The notes below the pieces were generated by a model. It saw only the letters and a program-made list of their open reading frames with translations, was not told the origin of the DNA and ran no database searches. The position numbers and the translations under genes were made by a program. Below, piece by piece: positions 1 through 10,200 of a stretch of 64,000 nt of DNA (positions within the stretch are counted from its first letter, which is position 1; each line of letters starts with the position of its first letter). Origin of the DNA: Salvelinus alpinus (lineage: Eukaryota > Chordata > Actinopteri > Salmoniformes > Salmonidae). Location of the stretch: contig NC_092115.1 of NCBI RefSeq assembly GCF_045679555.1, positions 34,480,728 to 34,544,727 of the forward strand, read 5' to 3'.

Positions 1-745
1 AAATGTCAGTTGGTTTTTCATAGTCGATCATTAAGAGTATCTCTACCGCTCCTGCTGTCTCTAGAGAGTTGAAAACAGCAGGTCTGGGACAGGTAGCACG
101 TCCGGTGAACAGGTCAGGGTTCCATAGCTGCAGGCAGAACAGTTGAAACTGAAACAGCAGCACGGCCAGGTGGACTGGGGACAGCAAGGAGTCATCATGC
201 CGGGTAGTCCTGAGGCATGGACCTAGGGCTCAGTTCCTCCGAGAGAGAGAAAGAGAGAGAGAATTAGAGAGAGCATATTTAAATTCACACAGGACACCGG
301 ATAAGACAGGAGAAGTACTCCAGATATAACAGACTGACCCTAGCCCCCCGACACATAAACTAATGCAGCATAAATACTGGAGGCTGAGACAGGAGGGGTC
401 AGGAGACACTGTGGCCCCATCCAATGATACCCCCGGACAGTGCCAAACAGGCAGGATATAACCCCACCCACTTTGCCAAAGCACAGCCCCCACACTACTA
501 GAGGGATATCTTCAACCACCAACTTACAATCCTGAGACAAGGCCGAGTATAGCCCACAAAGATCTCCGCCATGGCACAACCCAAGGGGGGGGCGCCAACC
601 CAGACAGGAAGATCACGTCAGTGACTCAACCCACTCAAGTGACGCACCCCTCCTAGGGACGGCATGGAATAGCACCAGTAAGCCAGTAAGCTAGTGACTC
701 AGCCCCTGTAATAGGGGCTGAGTCATTGTATGATTTTTGGTGTGC
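1..745 (-). mobile_element. Salmonid dispersed repeat, inverted copy of the 18.4 kb element
   Basis: Bases 1 to about 235 are the reverse complement, with few differences, of 18415-18645. The stretch from 240 to 745 continues in the style of a dispersed salmonid repeat: GA-rich tract at 241-265, CCCCACCCACTTTGCC near 463. The copy at 18398-18957 ends in an AATAAATTTGATT tail and has a target duplication, so the family is probably a non-LTR retroposon. The exact family and the left boundary, which is outside the window, are not known. A short hairpin (CAGCCCCTGTAATAGGGGCTG) lies near 699-722. Open frames here are shadows. Confidence 0.6.
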
Positions 746-748
746 AAA

Positions 749-1351
749 TTAACTCAAGCTTACAGACAATGTGAAATGTGATATAGCAAAGCACCTGAGT
801 GAGCTGGGTGCGCAATTACGCAGGCACAGGCGAGAGCTGCCCAGTGACACAAGCCTACCAGACGAGCTAAATAACTTCTTTGCTCGCTTCGAGGCAAGTA
901 ACACTGAAACATGCATGAGAGCATCAGCTGTTCCGGACGACTGTATGATCACACTCTCTGCAGCCGATATGAGTAAGACCTTAAAACAGGTCAGCATTCA
1001 CAAGGCCGCAGGGCCAGACAGATTACCAGGTGAACTCCGAGTACATGTACTCCGAGCATGCACTGACCAACTGGCAAGTGTCTTCACTGACATTTTCAAA
1101 CTCTCCCTGTCTGAGTTTGTAATACTAGAATGTTTCAAGCAGACCACCATAGTCCCTGCGCCCAAGAACCTGCCGAAATGACATATGTAGCCATGAAATG
1201 CTTTGAAAGGCTGGTCATGGCTAATATCTACACCACTGTCCCAGAAACCCTAGACCCACTCCAATTTGCATACCGCCCCAACAGATCCACAGATGATGCA
1301 ATCTCTATTGCACTCCACACTGCCTTTTCACACCTGGACAAAAGGAACACC
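749..1351 (+). pseudogene. LINE reverse transcriptase fragment (L2/Rex1-like), N-terminal half
   Basis: Frames over 771-1360 read as the 5' part of an L2/Rex1-type reverse transcriptase: LNNFFARFEASN, then HKAAGPDRLPGELRVHVL (fingers region), IVPAPKN, and after a frameshift near 1175 the segment MKCFERLVMANIYTTVP followed by PLQFAYRPNRSTDDAI. Homology to this non-LTR family is established knowledge. The frame stops at 1351 where a Tc1-like element begins at a TA. The missing middle and C-terminal parts match separate pieces at 3826-4216 (inverted) and 4438-5030 (direct). The copy is not functional. Confidence 0.8.
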
Positions 1352-3822
1352 TACAGTTGAAGTCGGAAGTTTACATACACCTTAGCCAAATATATTTAAA
1401 CTCAGTTTTTCACAATTCCGAATTTAAAAATTCGCCGTCTTAGGTCAGTTAGGATCAACACTTTATTTTAAGAATGTGAAATGTCAGAATAATAGTAGAG
1501 ATAAAGATTTATTTCAGCTTTTATTTCTTTCATCACATTCCCAGTGGCTCAGAAGTTTACATACACTAAATTAGTATTTGGTAGCATTGCCTTTAAATTG
1601 TTTAACTTGGGTCAAACATTTCGGGTAGCCTTCCACACGCTTCCCACAATACGTTGGGTGAATTTTGGCCCATTCCTCCTGACAGAGCTGGTGTAACTGA
1701 GTCAGGTTTGTAGGCCTCCTTGCTCGTATATTCTTTTTCAGTTCTGCCCATACATTTTCTATAGGATTGAGGTCAGGGCTTTGTGATGGCCACTCCAATA
1801 TCTTGACTTTGTTGTCCTTAACTTCTCTAGGATATGTGGGACGCTAACGTCCCACTTGGCCAAAAGCCAGAAAAAATGTAGCGCGCCAAATTCAAATATA
1901 TTACTATAAAAATCTATCTTTCATGAAATCACACATGAAAGACACCAAATTAAAGCTACACATGTTGTGAATCCAGCCAACATGTCTGATTTCAAAAAGG
2001 ATTTACGGCGAAAGCACACCAAACGATTATGTTAGCTCAGTACATAGCCACAAAAAAACAGCCATTTTCCCTGCAAAAGATAGTAGTCACAAAAAGCAGA
2101 AATAGAGATTAAATTAATCACTAACCTTTGATGATCTTCATCAGATGACACTCGTAGGACATCATGTTACACAATACATTTATGTTTTGTTCGTTAATGT
2201 GCATATTTATATCCACAAATCTCGGTTTACATTGGCGCCATGTTCAGAAATGCCTCCAAAATATCCAGAGAAATTACAGAGAGCCATGTCAAATAACAGA
2301 ATTACTCATCATATACTTTGATTCAAGATACATGTTTTACATATAATTAAAGATACACTTGTTCTTAATGCAACCGCTGTCTCAGATTTCAAAAAAACTT
2401 TATGTAAAAAGCACACCATGCAATAATCTGAGACGGCGCTCAAAAATAACAACATTTCTCCACCATGTTGGAGTCAACAGAAATACGAAATTACATCATA
2501 AATAGTCCCTTACCTTTGATCATCTTCATCAGAATGCAGTCCCAGGAATCCTAGTTCCACAATAAATCGTTGTTCTGTTCGATAATGTCCATTACTTATG
2601 TCTAAGTAGCTACTTTTGCTAGCATGTTTAGTGCACATGTCCAAACGCTCGCGCAGATGCAGGCAAACTCGGACAAAAATATAACTTCAATAAGTTATAT
2701 AACAGGTCGAATAAACTGGTCAAACTAAGTAGAGAATCAATCTTCAGGATGTTGTTATCATATATATCCAATAACGTTCCAACCGGAGCGTTCCTTCATG
2801 TCTGTAGAAGTTATGGAACGCAAGGCGATATCATGAGGAAAGCGCGTGACCAGGAACTAGCAATCTGCCAGACCACTGACTCATTCCCCTCTCATCCGGC
2901 CCCACAACACAGCATAAGCTTCATTCCACGTTCTACAGACTGTGACATCTAGTGGAAGGCGTAGGAAGTGCAAACAGATCCATATCTTACAGGGAATTGA
3001 ATAGGCGATGAGTTGAATGTTGACCAGTCTCAGAATTCTCACTTCCTGTTTGGATTTTTTCTTAGGTTTTTGCCTGCCATATGAGTTCTGTTATACTCAC
3101 AGACATCATTCAAACAGTTTTAGAAACTTCAGAGTGTTTTATATCCAATAGTAATAATAATATGCATATATTAGTATCTGGGACAGAGTAGGAGGCAGTT
3201 CACTATGGGCACGCAATTCATCCAAAAGTGAAAATGCTACCCCCTATATCAAAGAAGTTAAGCCATTTTGCGACAACTTTGGCAAAAACTTTGGCAGTAT
3301 GCTTGGGGTCATTGTCCATTTGGAAGACCCAATTGCGACCAAGCTTTAACTTCCTGACTGATGTCTTGATGTTGCTTCAATATATCCACATAATTTTCCA
3401 TCCTCATGATGCCATCTATTTTGTGAAGTGCACCAGACCCTCCTGCATCAAACCCCCCCCCCCCCCCCCCCCCCCAACATGATGCTGCCAGCCCTGTTCT
3501 TCACGGTTGGGATGGTGATCTTCAGCTTGCAAGCCTCCCCCTTATTCCTCCAAACATAACAATGGGCATTATGGCCAAACAGTTCTACTTTTGTTTCATC
3601 AGACCAGAGGACATTTCTTCTTTGTCCCAGTGTGCAGTTGCAAACCGTAGTCTGGCTTTTTTATGGTGGTTTTGGAGCAGTGGCTTCTTCCTTGCTGAGC
3701 GGCCTTTCAGGTTATGTCGATATAGGACTCGTTTTACTGTGGATATAGATACTTTTGTTCCTGTTTTCTCCAGTATCTTCACAAGGTCATTTGCTGTTGT
3801 TCTGGGATTGATTTGTACTTTT
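1352..3822 (-). mobile_element. Tc1-like transposon, interrupted, one end missing
   Basis: The left end at TA (1352-1353) carries the terminal repeat CAGTTGAAGTCGGAAGTTTA, shared with the copies at 21658 and 41008. Transposase is on the - strand. The C-terminal part lies at 1571-1817 ([20 protein letters not shown], containing the last acidic catalytic residue). The N-terminal and central part lies at 3262-3822 (NPRTTANDLVKILEKTGTKV, then SARKKPLLQ). A 1.44 kb TTAA-flanked element splits the copy at 1818-3261. The 5' terminal repeat is absent, because the sequence switches at about 3822 to inverted LINE. A long C homopolymer occurs near 3460-3476. It is dead by frameshifts and truncation. Confidence 0.9.
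1818..3261. mobile_element. Non-autonomous TTAA-flanked (piggyBac-type) element inside Tc1
   Basis: The left end TTAACTTCTCTAGGATATG and the right end, read on the other strand, TTAACTTCTTTGATATAGGG form short terminal inverted repeats. TTAA is present at both ends (1818-1821 and 3258-3261). Removing the element plus one TTAA restores the Tc1 sequence GTTGTCC-TTAA-GCCATTTTG. TTAA duplication with clean excision geometry is the hallmark of the piggyBac superfamily. Two internal blocks resemble each other (around 1960-2160 and 2370-2590, each with TTTGATSATCTTCATCAGA). No transposase frame is visible, so it would have depended on a partner. Confidence 0.8.
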
Positions 3823-3825
3823 CGC

Positions 3826-4216
3826 AAGTTCCTGTTGGTGATGTGGACACCAAGGAACTTGAAGCTGTCAACCTGCTCCCCTACAGACCTGTCAATGAGG
3901 ATGGTGGCATACTCGATCATCCTTTTCCTGTAGTCCATGATAATCTCCTTTGTTTTGATCACGATGAGGGAGAGTTTGTTGTCCTTGTCTCTGACCAAGT
4001 CTCTGACCTCCTCCCTATAGGCTGTCTCATCATTGTTGGTAATCAGGCCGACCACTGTTGTGTCATCAACAAACGTAATGATGGTGTTGAAGACGTGCCT
4101 GGCCGTGCAGTCATGAGGGAACAGGGAGTACAGGAGGGGACTGAGCATGCACCCCTGAGGGTCCCCCGTGTTGAGGATCAGTGTGGCGGATGTGTTGTTA
4201 GATGCCCTTACCACCT
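3826..4216 (-). pseudogene. LINE reverse transcriptase fragment, middle part, inverted
   Basis: On the - strand the reading frame contains LNTGDPQGCMLSPLLYSLF and FVDDTTVVG, the latter being the RT catalytic box (usual FADD/YADD form), then [20 protein letters not shown]. This is the middle of the same L2-like RT whose N-terminal part is at 749-1351 and whose C-terminal part is at 4438-5030, both on the + strand. It is fused in frame to Tc1 transposase sequence at about 3822. Non-functional. Confidence 0.82.
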
Positions 4217-4437
4217 GTGTGTTGCCAGTAAACGAAAACAATCCCGCACAAAAACTCAAAGGAAATGCCGAGATAAATACCCCCCCTAATTAACCAAAAT
4301 AAAACCAGGTGACAACACAAAACAGACATAACCAAAAGAAAAGGAAAAAGGATCGGTGGCAGCTAGTAGACCGGCGACGACGACCGCCGAGCACCGCCCG
4401 AACAGGGAGAGGAGCCACCTTCGGTGGAAGTCGTGAC
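4217..4437. mobile_element. Unclassified repeat fragment, possibly LTR-derived
   Basis: A 220-bp block sits between two pieces of LINE and fits neither. It ends with GGAAGTCGTGACAGC, similar to the TGACA ends of salmonid LTRs, and contains a GC-rich stretch (ACCGGCGACGACGACCGCCG). The family was not recognised. It could be an LTR fragment captured when the LINE was rearranged. Confidence 0.35.
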
Positions 4438-5030
4438 AGCAAGGCACTACAGAGGGTAGTGCGTCCGGCCCAGTACATCACTGGGGCCAAGCTTCTTGCC
4501 ATCCAGGACCTCTATACCAGGCGGTGTCAGAGGAAGGCCCTAAAAATTGTCAAAGACTCCAGCCACCCTAGTCATAGACTGTTCTCTCTGCTACCGCACG
4601 GCAAGCGGTACCGGAGCGCCGGAGCGCCAAGTCTGGGTCCAAGAGGCTTCTAATCAGCTTCTACACCCAAGCCATAAGACTCCTGAACAGCTAATCAATG
4701 GCATCCCGGACTATTTGCATTGCCCCCCCCACCCACCCTCTTCTAATAACTTTACCTACATGTACATATTACCTCAATTACCTCGACACCGGTGCCCCCG
4801 CACATTGACTCTGTACCGGTACCCCCTGTGTATAGTCTAGCTATTGTTATTTACTGCTGCTCTTTAATTATTTGTTATTCTTATCTCTAACTTTTTTTGT
4901 ATTTTTTTTTTGTTGGAGGTATTTTCTTTAAACCTCATTGTTGGGTAAGGGCTTGCAAGAAAGCATTTCACTGTAAGGTCTACACCTGTTGTATTCAGCG
5001 CATGTGACAAATGTGACAAAAAGGGATTCG
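4438..5030 (+). pseudogene. LINE reverse transcriptase C-terminus and 3' UTR (L2-like)
   Basis: The frame reads [17 protein letters not shown], then [20 protein letters not shown] and HRLFSLLPHGKR, the C-terminal region of the L2-like LINE also seen at 12656-13282 on the other strand. It is followed by the family 3' UTR with TACATGTACATATTACCTC and ends near TGTATTCAGCGCATGTGAC. The N-terminal and middle parts are at 749-1351 and 3826-4216. A 9-bp duplication (CCGGAGCG) occurs near 4611-4625. Confidence 0.8.
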
Positions 5031-5039
5031 TTATCCCTT

Positions 5040-5612
5040 TCATGCCATGACTCCAGTCCATTTACTGATATCTGAACAATGGAGCCTCATCGAAATTGCA
5101 ACAAGCAGTTCTGTGAAAATGTTATTTAATCAGAAGCCACTGCCAGATTTCTAGATAGGGCTGCGCTCAGAGTATTGTGCCTAGGCAAATTGCGCTCCTA
5201 AAACACTGATGCCCTTTGCAACCACGTACCTATTTGAGAGTGGATTCTCGGCCCCACTAGCATGAAAACTAAATACAAGCACAGACTGTGTGTGGAAAAT
5301 GACCTGTGGTGAGTTATTCACAATTTTTGTATGTAAGATGGCTAAATAAAGAGCAAAATGTTGATTATTATTGTATTATTATTTTTGCCCTGGTCCAACA
5401 AGAGCTCTTTGTCACTTCCCACAAGCCGGGTTGTGACAAAACCTCACACTCATTCTTATGTTTAATAAATGTATCAAGTGTGGCAGGCTTATAATGATGG
5501 CAAAAAACAACATTTGAGAGTGCGCTGACCCTGGTGCTAGAGGGGGTATGCAGCTGGAGGTTGAACGTTTGAAGGGTACGGGACTATAAAAAGTTTGGGA
5601 ACCACTGCTCTA
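5040..5612. mobile_element. hAT-like non-autonomous element remnant
   Basis: The right end, read on the - strand, is CAGTGGTTCCCAAACTTTTT, the CAGTGGTTCCCAA-type terminus common in teleost hAT non-autonomous elements. The body contains an AT-rich block at about 5355-5380 and ACAAGCCGGGTTGTGACAAAAC at 5421, a sequence I recognise as a dispersed fish repeat. The left terminus and target duplication are not identified, so the element is probably truncated or its left end merges with the LINE 3' end. Confidence 0.5.
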
Positions 5613-7163
5613 GAGTCTAGACAATCCTATCCGCCAATCAGGGCTTTGTATGTAAATATATTTACATTTGTATCAACATGCCCACACAATCAGACTGAGC
5701 ATTTCAATGGCAATAACAGGCTCAAGGAAATGATACAAAAATATTTTAAGGTTATTTTATGAAATAAATACACACAGTGATTTATTTGAAATGTATTAGT
5801 GATGATTTAAAAATAAAATAAAAAGACTGCATGGGGGCTCCAAGGCTTATCACCAGGGCTTTGAATTCATCATAATGATGATTCTTAATAATACAGCATA
5901 ACCTCGGATTGTAGCCTAATTGTGATGTTAAGGATGCGGACTACAAACGTTGAGGCAGATCTAAGAGCATTGATATCTTATCTTTCTTGATTAATGTCTT
6001 GTTGTTTAATATTTATAGGTTCTTCATAATGCGTCTTGTACTGTGTATGAATAGTTTGACCTACAGTATGAAACCCCAGTCAGTATTATTTAAATCATCC
6101 CTAGGAAATTTAAATGAGCCTCATGATTTACATAAATTCACAAAAAAACTGCAAGTCTCTTTCTCTCACTTGATCTCACACCTAAACTATAGCCTACTGT
6201 AGCCTATCAAAACAAATTTCCTTGTTAGAAATGTTCACTTTTTCGTTGAATAATCAAATCCTCCTTCTGCAAGATAATTTTACTCCTGCAAACATCTGTA
6301 TGTGTGGGGTAGACAATATTCATTCAAGTCTTTCCCTTTTTTACCTTCACTCTTTGTGCCATGATGTGTGATTCCTTTTCCTTGATCATTGCCATTTACT
6401 CAGTGAGAGAATTATTTTGTTTTCATTATGTTCTTGCAGTATTTCTCAGCATTCATTGGCTTTCCAGCATTTTATTACCAGCTTTTCAGCCAAAGTTATG
6501 AAAAACGTGAAAGAGTCGACATAACATAACAAATTGGAACAAGACAGGAGATAGTGTCTAGTGTTCAAAGAGATTGGTCTATTTTGTGGTTTGATGTTCT
6601 TGCTCAGTTCAATGCTATTGTTTTGTTTTGTTTTCCCTTTTTCTTTTTCAGATAGTCATCTTTCTATTTCAACCCATTGTTGAGATGGTTTTTGAGGCAG
6701 ATTTAAGTTCATTTTTTAGGCTTAAGGTGGTAGCACTCCCCCACTAGTGTCGTCAGGTTGACTGACATATTCAGAGGACTAAGAGATCACGAGTGATAAC
6801 ACCCGACTGGCATGCTTCACATTCTGCATTATCTACGGAATCCTCTATTTCAGGGTTTTATGCCAAGCCCTTCTTCCCTGTTTCAGGGTTTTCCATATCC
6901 TTACAGTGACACCAATTTTTCTTTTACACTTCTGTATTTCCTCCAATTGTCTTGCCACCGTGTGTCTCTTCAGAAACTGAGCGGAGGAGAAGAATGTTAT
7001 TCTCTCAATCAGATTGATATTTGCATCAATTGCGGTATTTGTCCAAATAGCATTTAACTCTCTGTCGTGAAGACTATCAAACAGCAGAGTGATTTGAAGA
7101 GTACCTGTCTAGATGACACAATAATGTACTCATGCAAATATTGTCTCTTTTCCCCCCCTACAG
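5613..7163. other. AT-rich intron or 5' flank of tmie; nothing recognised
   Basis: This stretch was read on both strands for a signal-peptide exon ending in a GT donor that would join the phase-0 acceptor at 7164. None was found. There is no convincing coding sequence, RNA gene or recognised transposon. A pyrimidine tract (7147-7162) precedes the tmie acceptor. It is most likely tmie intron 1. Confidence 0.5.
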
Positions 7164-7281
7164 CTTTTACCGACAGATCCCCCAAAGAAGCCAGACCCAG
7201 TCACTTCAGAAACAGTCGTATTCTGGGGACTGCGGTTATGGCAAGTCATTGGTATCTTCTCTATGTTTATTCTAGCAGTCA
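7164..7281 (+). CDS. tmie: tmie exon 2: ectodomain and start of transmembrane helix
   Basis: The exon starts after a pyrimidine tract and acceptor TACAG at 7163 and ends before donor GTAAGT at 7282. Its 118 bases read in phase 0 as 39 codons plus one base: [16 protein letters not shown], then [18 protein letters not shown] and FILAV. This matches the TMIE segment that precedes and enters the single membrane helix (human ...KETVVFWDMRLWHVVGIFS). Phase 0 at the 5' end implies that a preceding signal-peptide exon ends on a codon boundary. Confidence 0.93.
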
Positions 7282-10200
7282 GTAAGTATTTCTCTAAACC
7301 TGTCGTAGTAGTATATCTGCCAGACATTCAAGACTATTTATGAAATGAATATTTACATAAATATACAAATACCTAGCAATTTCACATCAAACCTCCATCT
7401 TCCAATTCCATTTATATAAATCACATTAGTAAAATGAATGTACAAATTAGTCAGTCAGTCAAGATACAATGCTTCAGCTCAGCTTTTTGTCTGCATAGTC
7501 CAACTAGTTTGCATACAGAACAGATAGATCGCATGATACATGGAAATGCATATCATTTGCTGAATTGTCATGATGGTTATTGTGAGGGAGGGCTCCAAAT
7601 GGTCATGGTATTGTCGGTTTATGTTTGCTTTATCGACCACATGATGCATGGTTCAATAAGGGGTGGAGGAGGACAAAAGTACACAAGACAAAAATGACAT
7701 TCTATTTTAGTCATAACTCATCGGACATCTAAACAGTAATAACTAAACCATGTCATGACAGAGACCGAATCAACAAAAAGGAAAGTAGTCTGATAATAGC
7801 TGATATTGAAGTGTCACTATACAGTAATATACAGTGAATTCCAAAAGTATTGGGACAGTGACCATTTTTTGTTGTTGTTTTGACTCTGTACTCCAGAACT
7901 TTGGATTTTAAATGATAGTCCTAAATGAATCGTGAACAATGATGAGTGAGAAAGTTAGACGCACACATATCATATCACATGCTCGATATCACGACATGCT
8001 CGATATCACGAAGACAAATATCATACCCCCCCCCCAAAAAAATATGCTAACCTCCCATGTAACTGTAATGGTGAGAGGTTAGCATATTTTTTTTTGGGGG
8101 GGGGTATGATATTTGTGCATCTGTAACTTTCTCACTCATCATTATTCACAATTCATTCAGGATTATCCGTAAACATGGTAGCATCCACATTAATGTAGAA
8201 GTGTTTAGAAACATATTATATTCTTATTCACAATAAAAGTGACTCCAAAATGGCACAGTACATTACTTACCATTAATTTCTATTGGGCACAAAATAATCT
8301 GAAACACAACCAAAACAAACAGCAAATGCATCCAACAAGTTTGTAGAGACACAACCTTGATGTAGTCATTGCGGGCTAAGAATGTGGGACCAAATACTTA
8401 ACTTTTGACTACTTTAATACACATAAGTGAATTTGTCCCAATATTTTAGGCCCCTTAAAATGAAGGGACTAAATACAAACGGTTCACCCGATATGGATGA
8501 ACATACCTCAAAATTAAAGCTGATAGTTGCACTTTAACCTGAAATGAATGAAACATTGGATCATTTAAAATCCAAAGTGCTGGAGTACAGAGCCAAAGCA
8601 ACAGAAAATGGTTCACTGTCCCAGTACTTTTGTAGCTCACTGTAAATGCTAATAGCTGTAAAACTGTTATGCGACAGCGTTGTGACAGTAGTGTCTAGTT
8701 CAATACATATTCATATGTACTTCAGATACAAGCAACTAATATTCCACATGGGAAATACATTTATCTTTTATCTCTCTCTTTCTCGCCCACCTTCTCCATT
8801 TGCAAGTCATCACCCTATGCTGCATCTTCAAATGCCGTATCCCCAGGACGAAGAAGGAGATTGAGGCGCGACATGCTCAGAGAGTAGCAGCTAAGGACTA
8901 CGCCAACACACTGGAGACTGTGCCTCCTCTCAACGAGCTCACAGAGATCCCAGGAGGTAAGTGATGCACTTCTCAGACCCTCTCTACCTCAACAACAGTG
9001 CGATGCACATTTTAGGACATCCCTACTCCCTATGACAAAAGTCTCTAGGACAAAGGTGTGGTGTACATTTTAGGACATCCCTTCTGCCTATGACAGAAGT
9101 CCCTGGGAGGTAGGTGCAGTGTACATTTTAGGAAATCCCTATTGCCTATGACAACAGTTCCTGGGAGATAGGTGTGGTGTACATTTTAGGACATCCCTAC
9201 TCCCTATGACAAAAGCCCCTACTCCCAACTTCCTATGAACTTTAGCACTTTTTTAAAATCCACAGCAAGGCTAGATTAAAGTGTGAGACTTTATTTTTAA
9301 TTTGTAACATTTACCTTCCATTAGTAAGCACCTCAACTAGAGATGTGTGCACCTTTTATTTACTTACTCTACTCTAAGAACTACCCTGTTTTTGATTTCA
9401 GAGAGTTTTTCAAAGGAGAGTAGACAGGGAACTGCTGGGTGAGTTTTATATGCTATTGATGAAATGTCACCTGCTAGGGTTTTTGATAAAGTAGGAGATC
9501 AATAGCAGCTTGACACGGTTTTAACACGAATGGGCCCCTGACAGCTTTTGTATTCATTAGTTTGAATGTTTCTCTCAGATTTCATCACATTATGCTAATG
9601 GCTCATCACATTCTAACCATGCAGAGCTAAGATATATTTTTCTCTTAAATAAGGATATTTAGACCTTGAGACAATTGAGACATGGATTGTTTATTGTGTG
9701 CCATTCAGAGGGTGAATGGGCAAGACAAATAATGTATCAGTTTGTACCAGTTTGAGTGTGTCAAGAACTGCAACGCTGCTGGGTTTCCTGTGTGTATCAA
9801 GAATGGTCCACCACCCAAAGGACATCCAGCCAACTGGACACAATAGTGGGAAGCAATGGGCCAGTGGAATGTTTTCGACACCTTGTAGAGTCCATACCCA
9901 GACGAATTGAGGCTGTTCTGAGGACAAAAGGGGGTGCAACTCAATACTAACAAGGTGTTCCTAATGTTTTGTACACTGTGCATAAATAATATATGCCATT
10001 TAGCACACACATATGTCAAAAGCGACTTATACCATGCCCAGACCAGATGCGCGCGTGCGGCATCATGCGCAAATTGATTTTGTCCCTACACACCAAATGT
10101 GATCACGACACACAGGTTGAAATATCAAAACAAACTCTGAACCAATTATATTAATTTGGGTACAGGTCGAAAAGCATTAAACATTTATGGCAATTTAGCT

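Noticed and set aside
230..579. Cys-rich - strand frames at the start of the window
   Set aside because: They lie within a dispersed repeat and show no homology to a known protein.
6812..7057. Signal-peptide exon for tmie
   Set aside because: The frame MLHILHYLRNPLFQG has no signal-peptide shape with a cleavage site, and no donor joins it in phase 0 to 7164.
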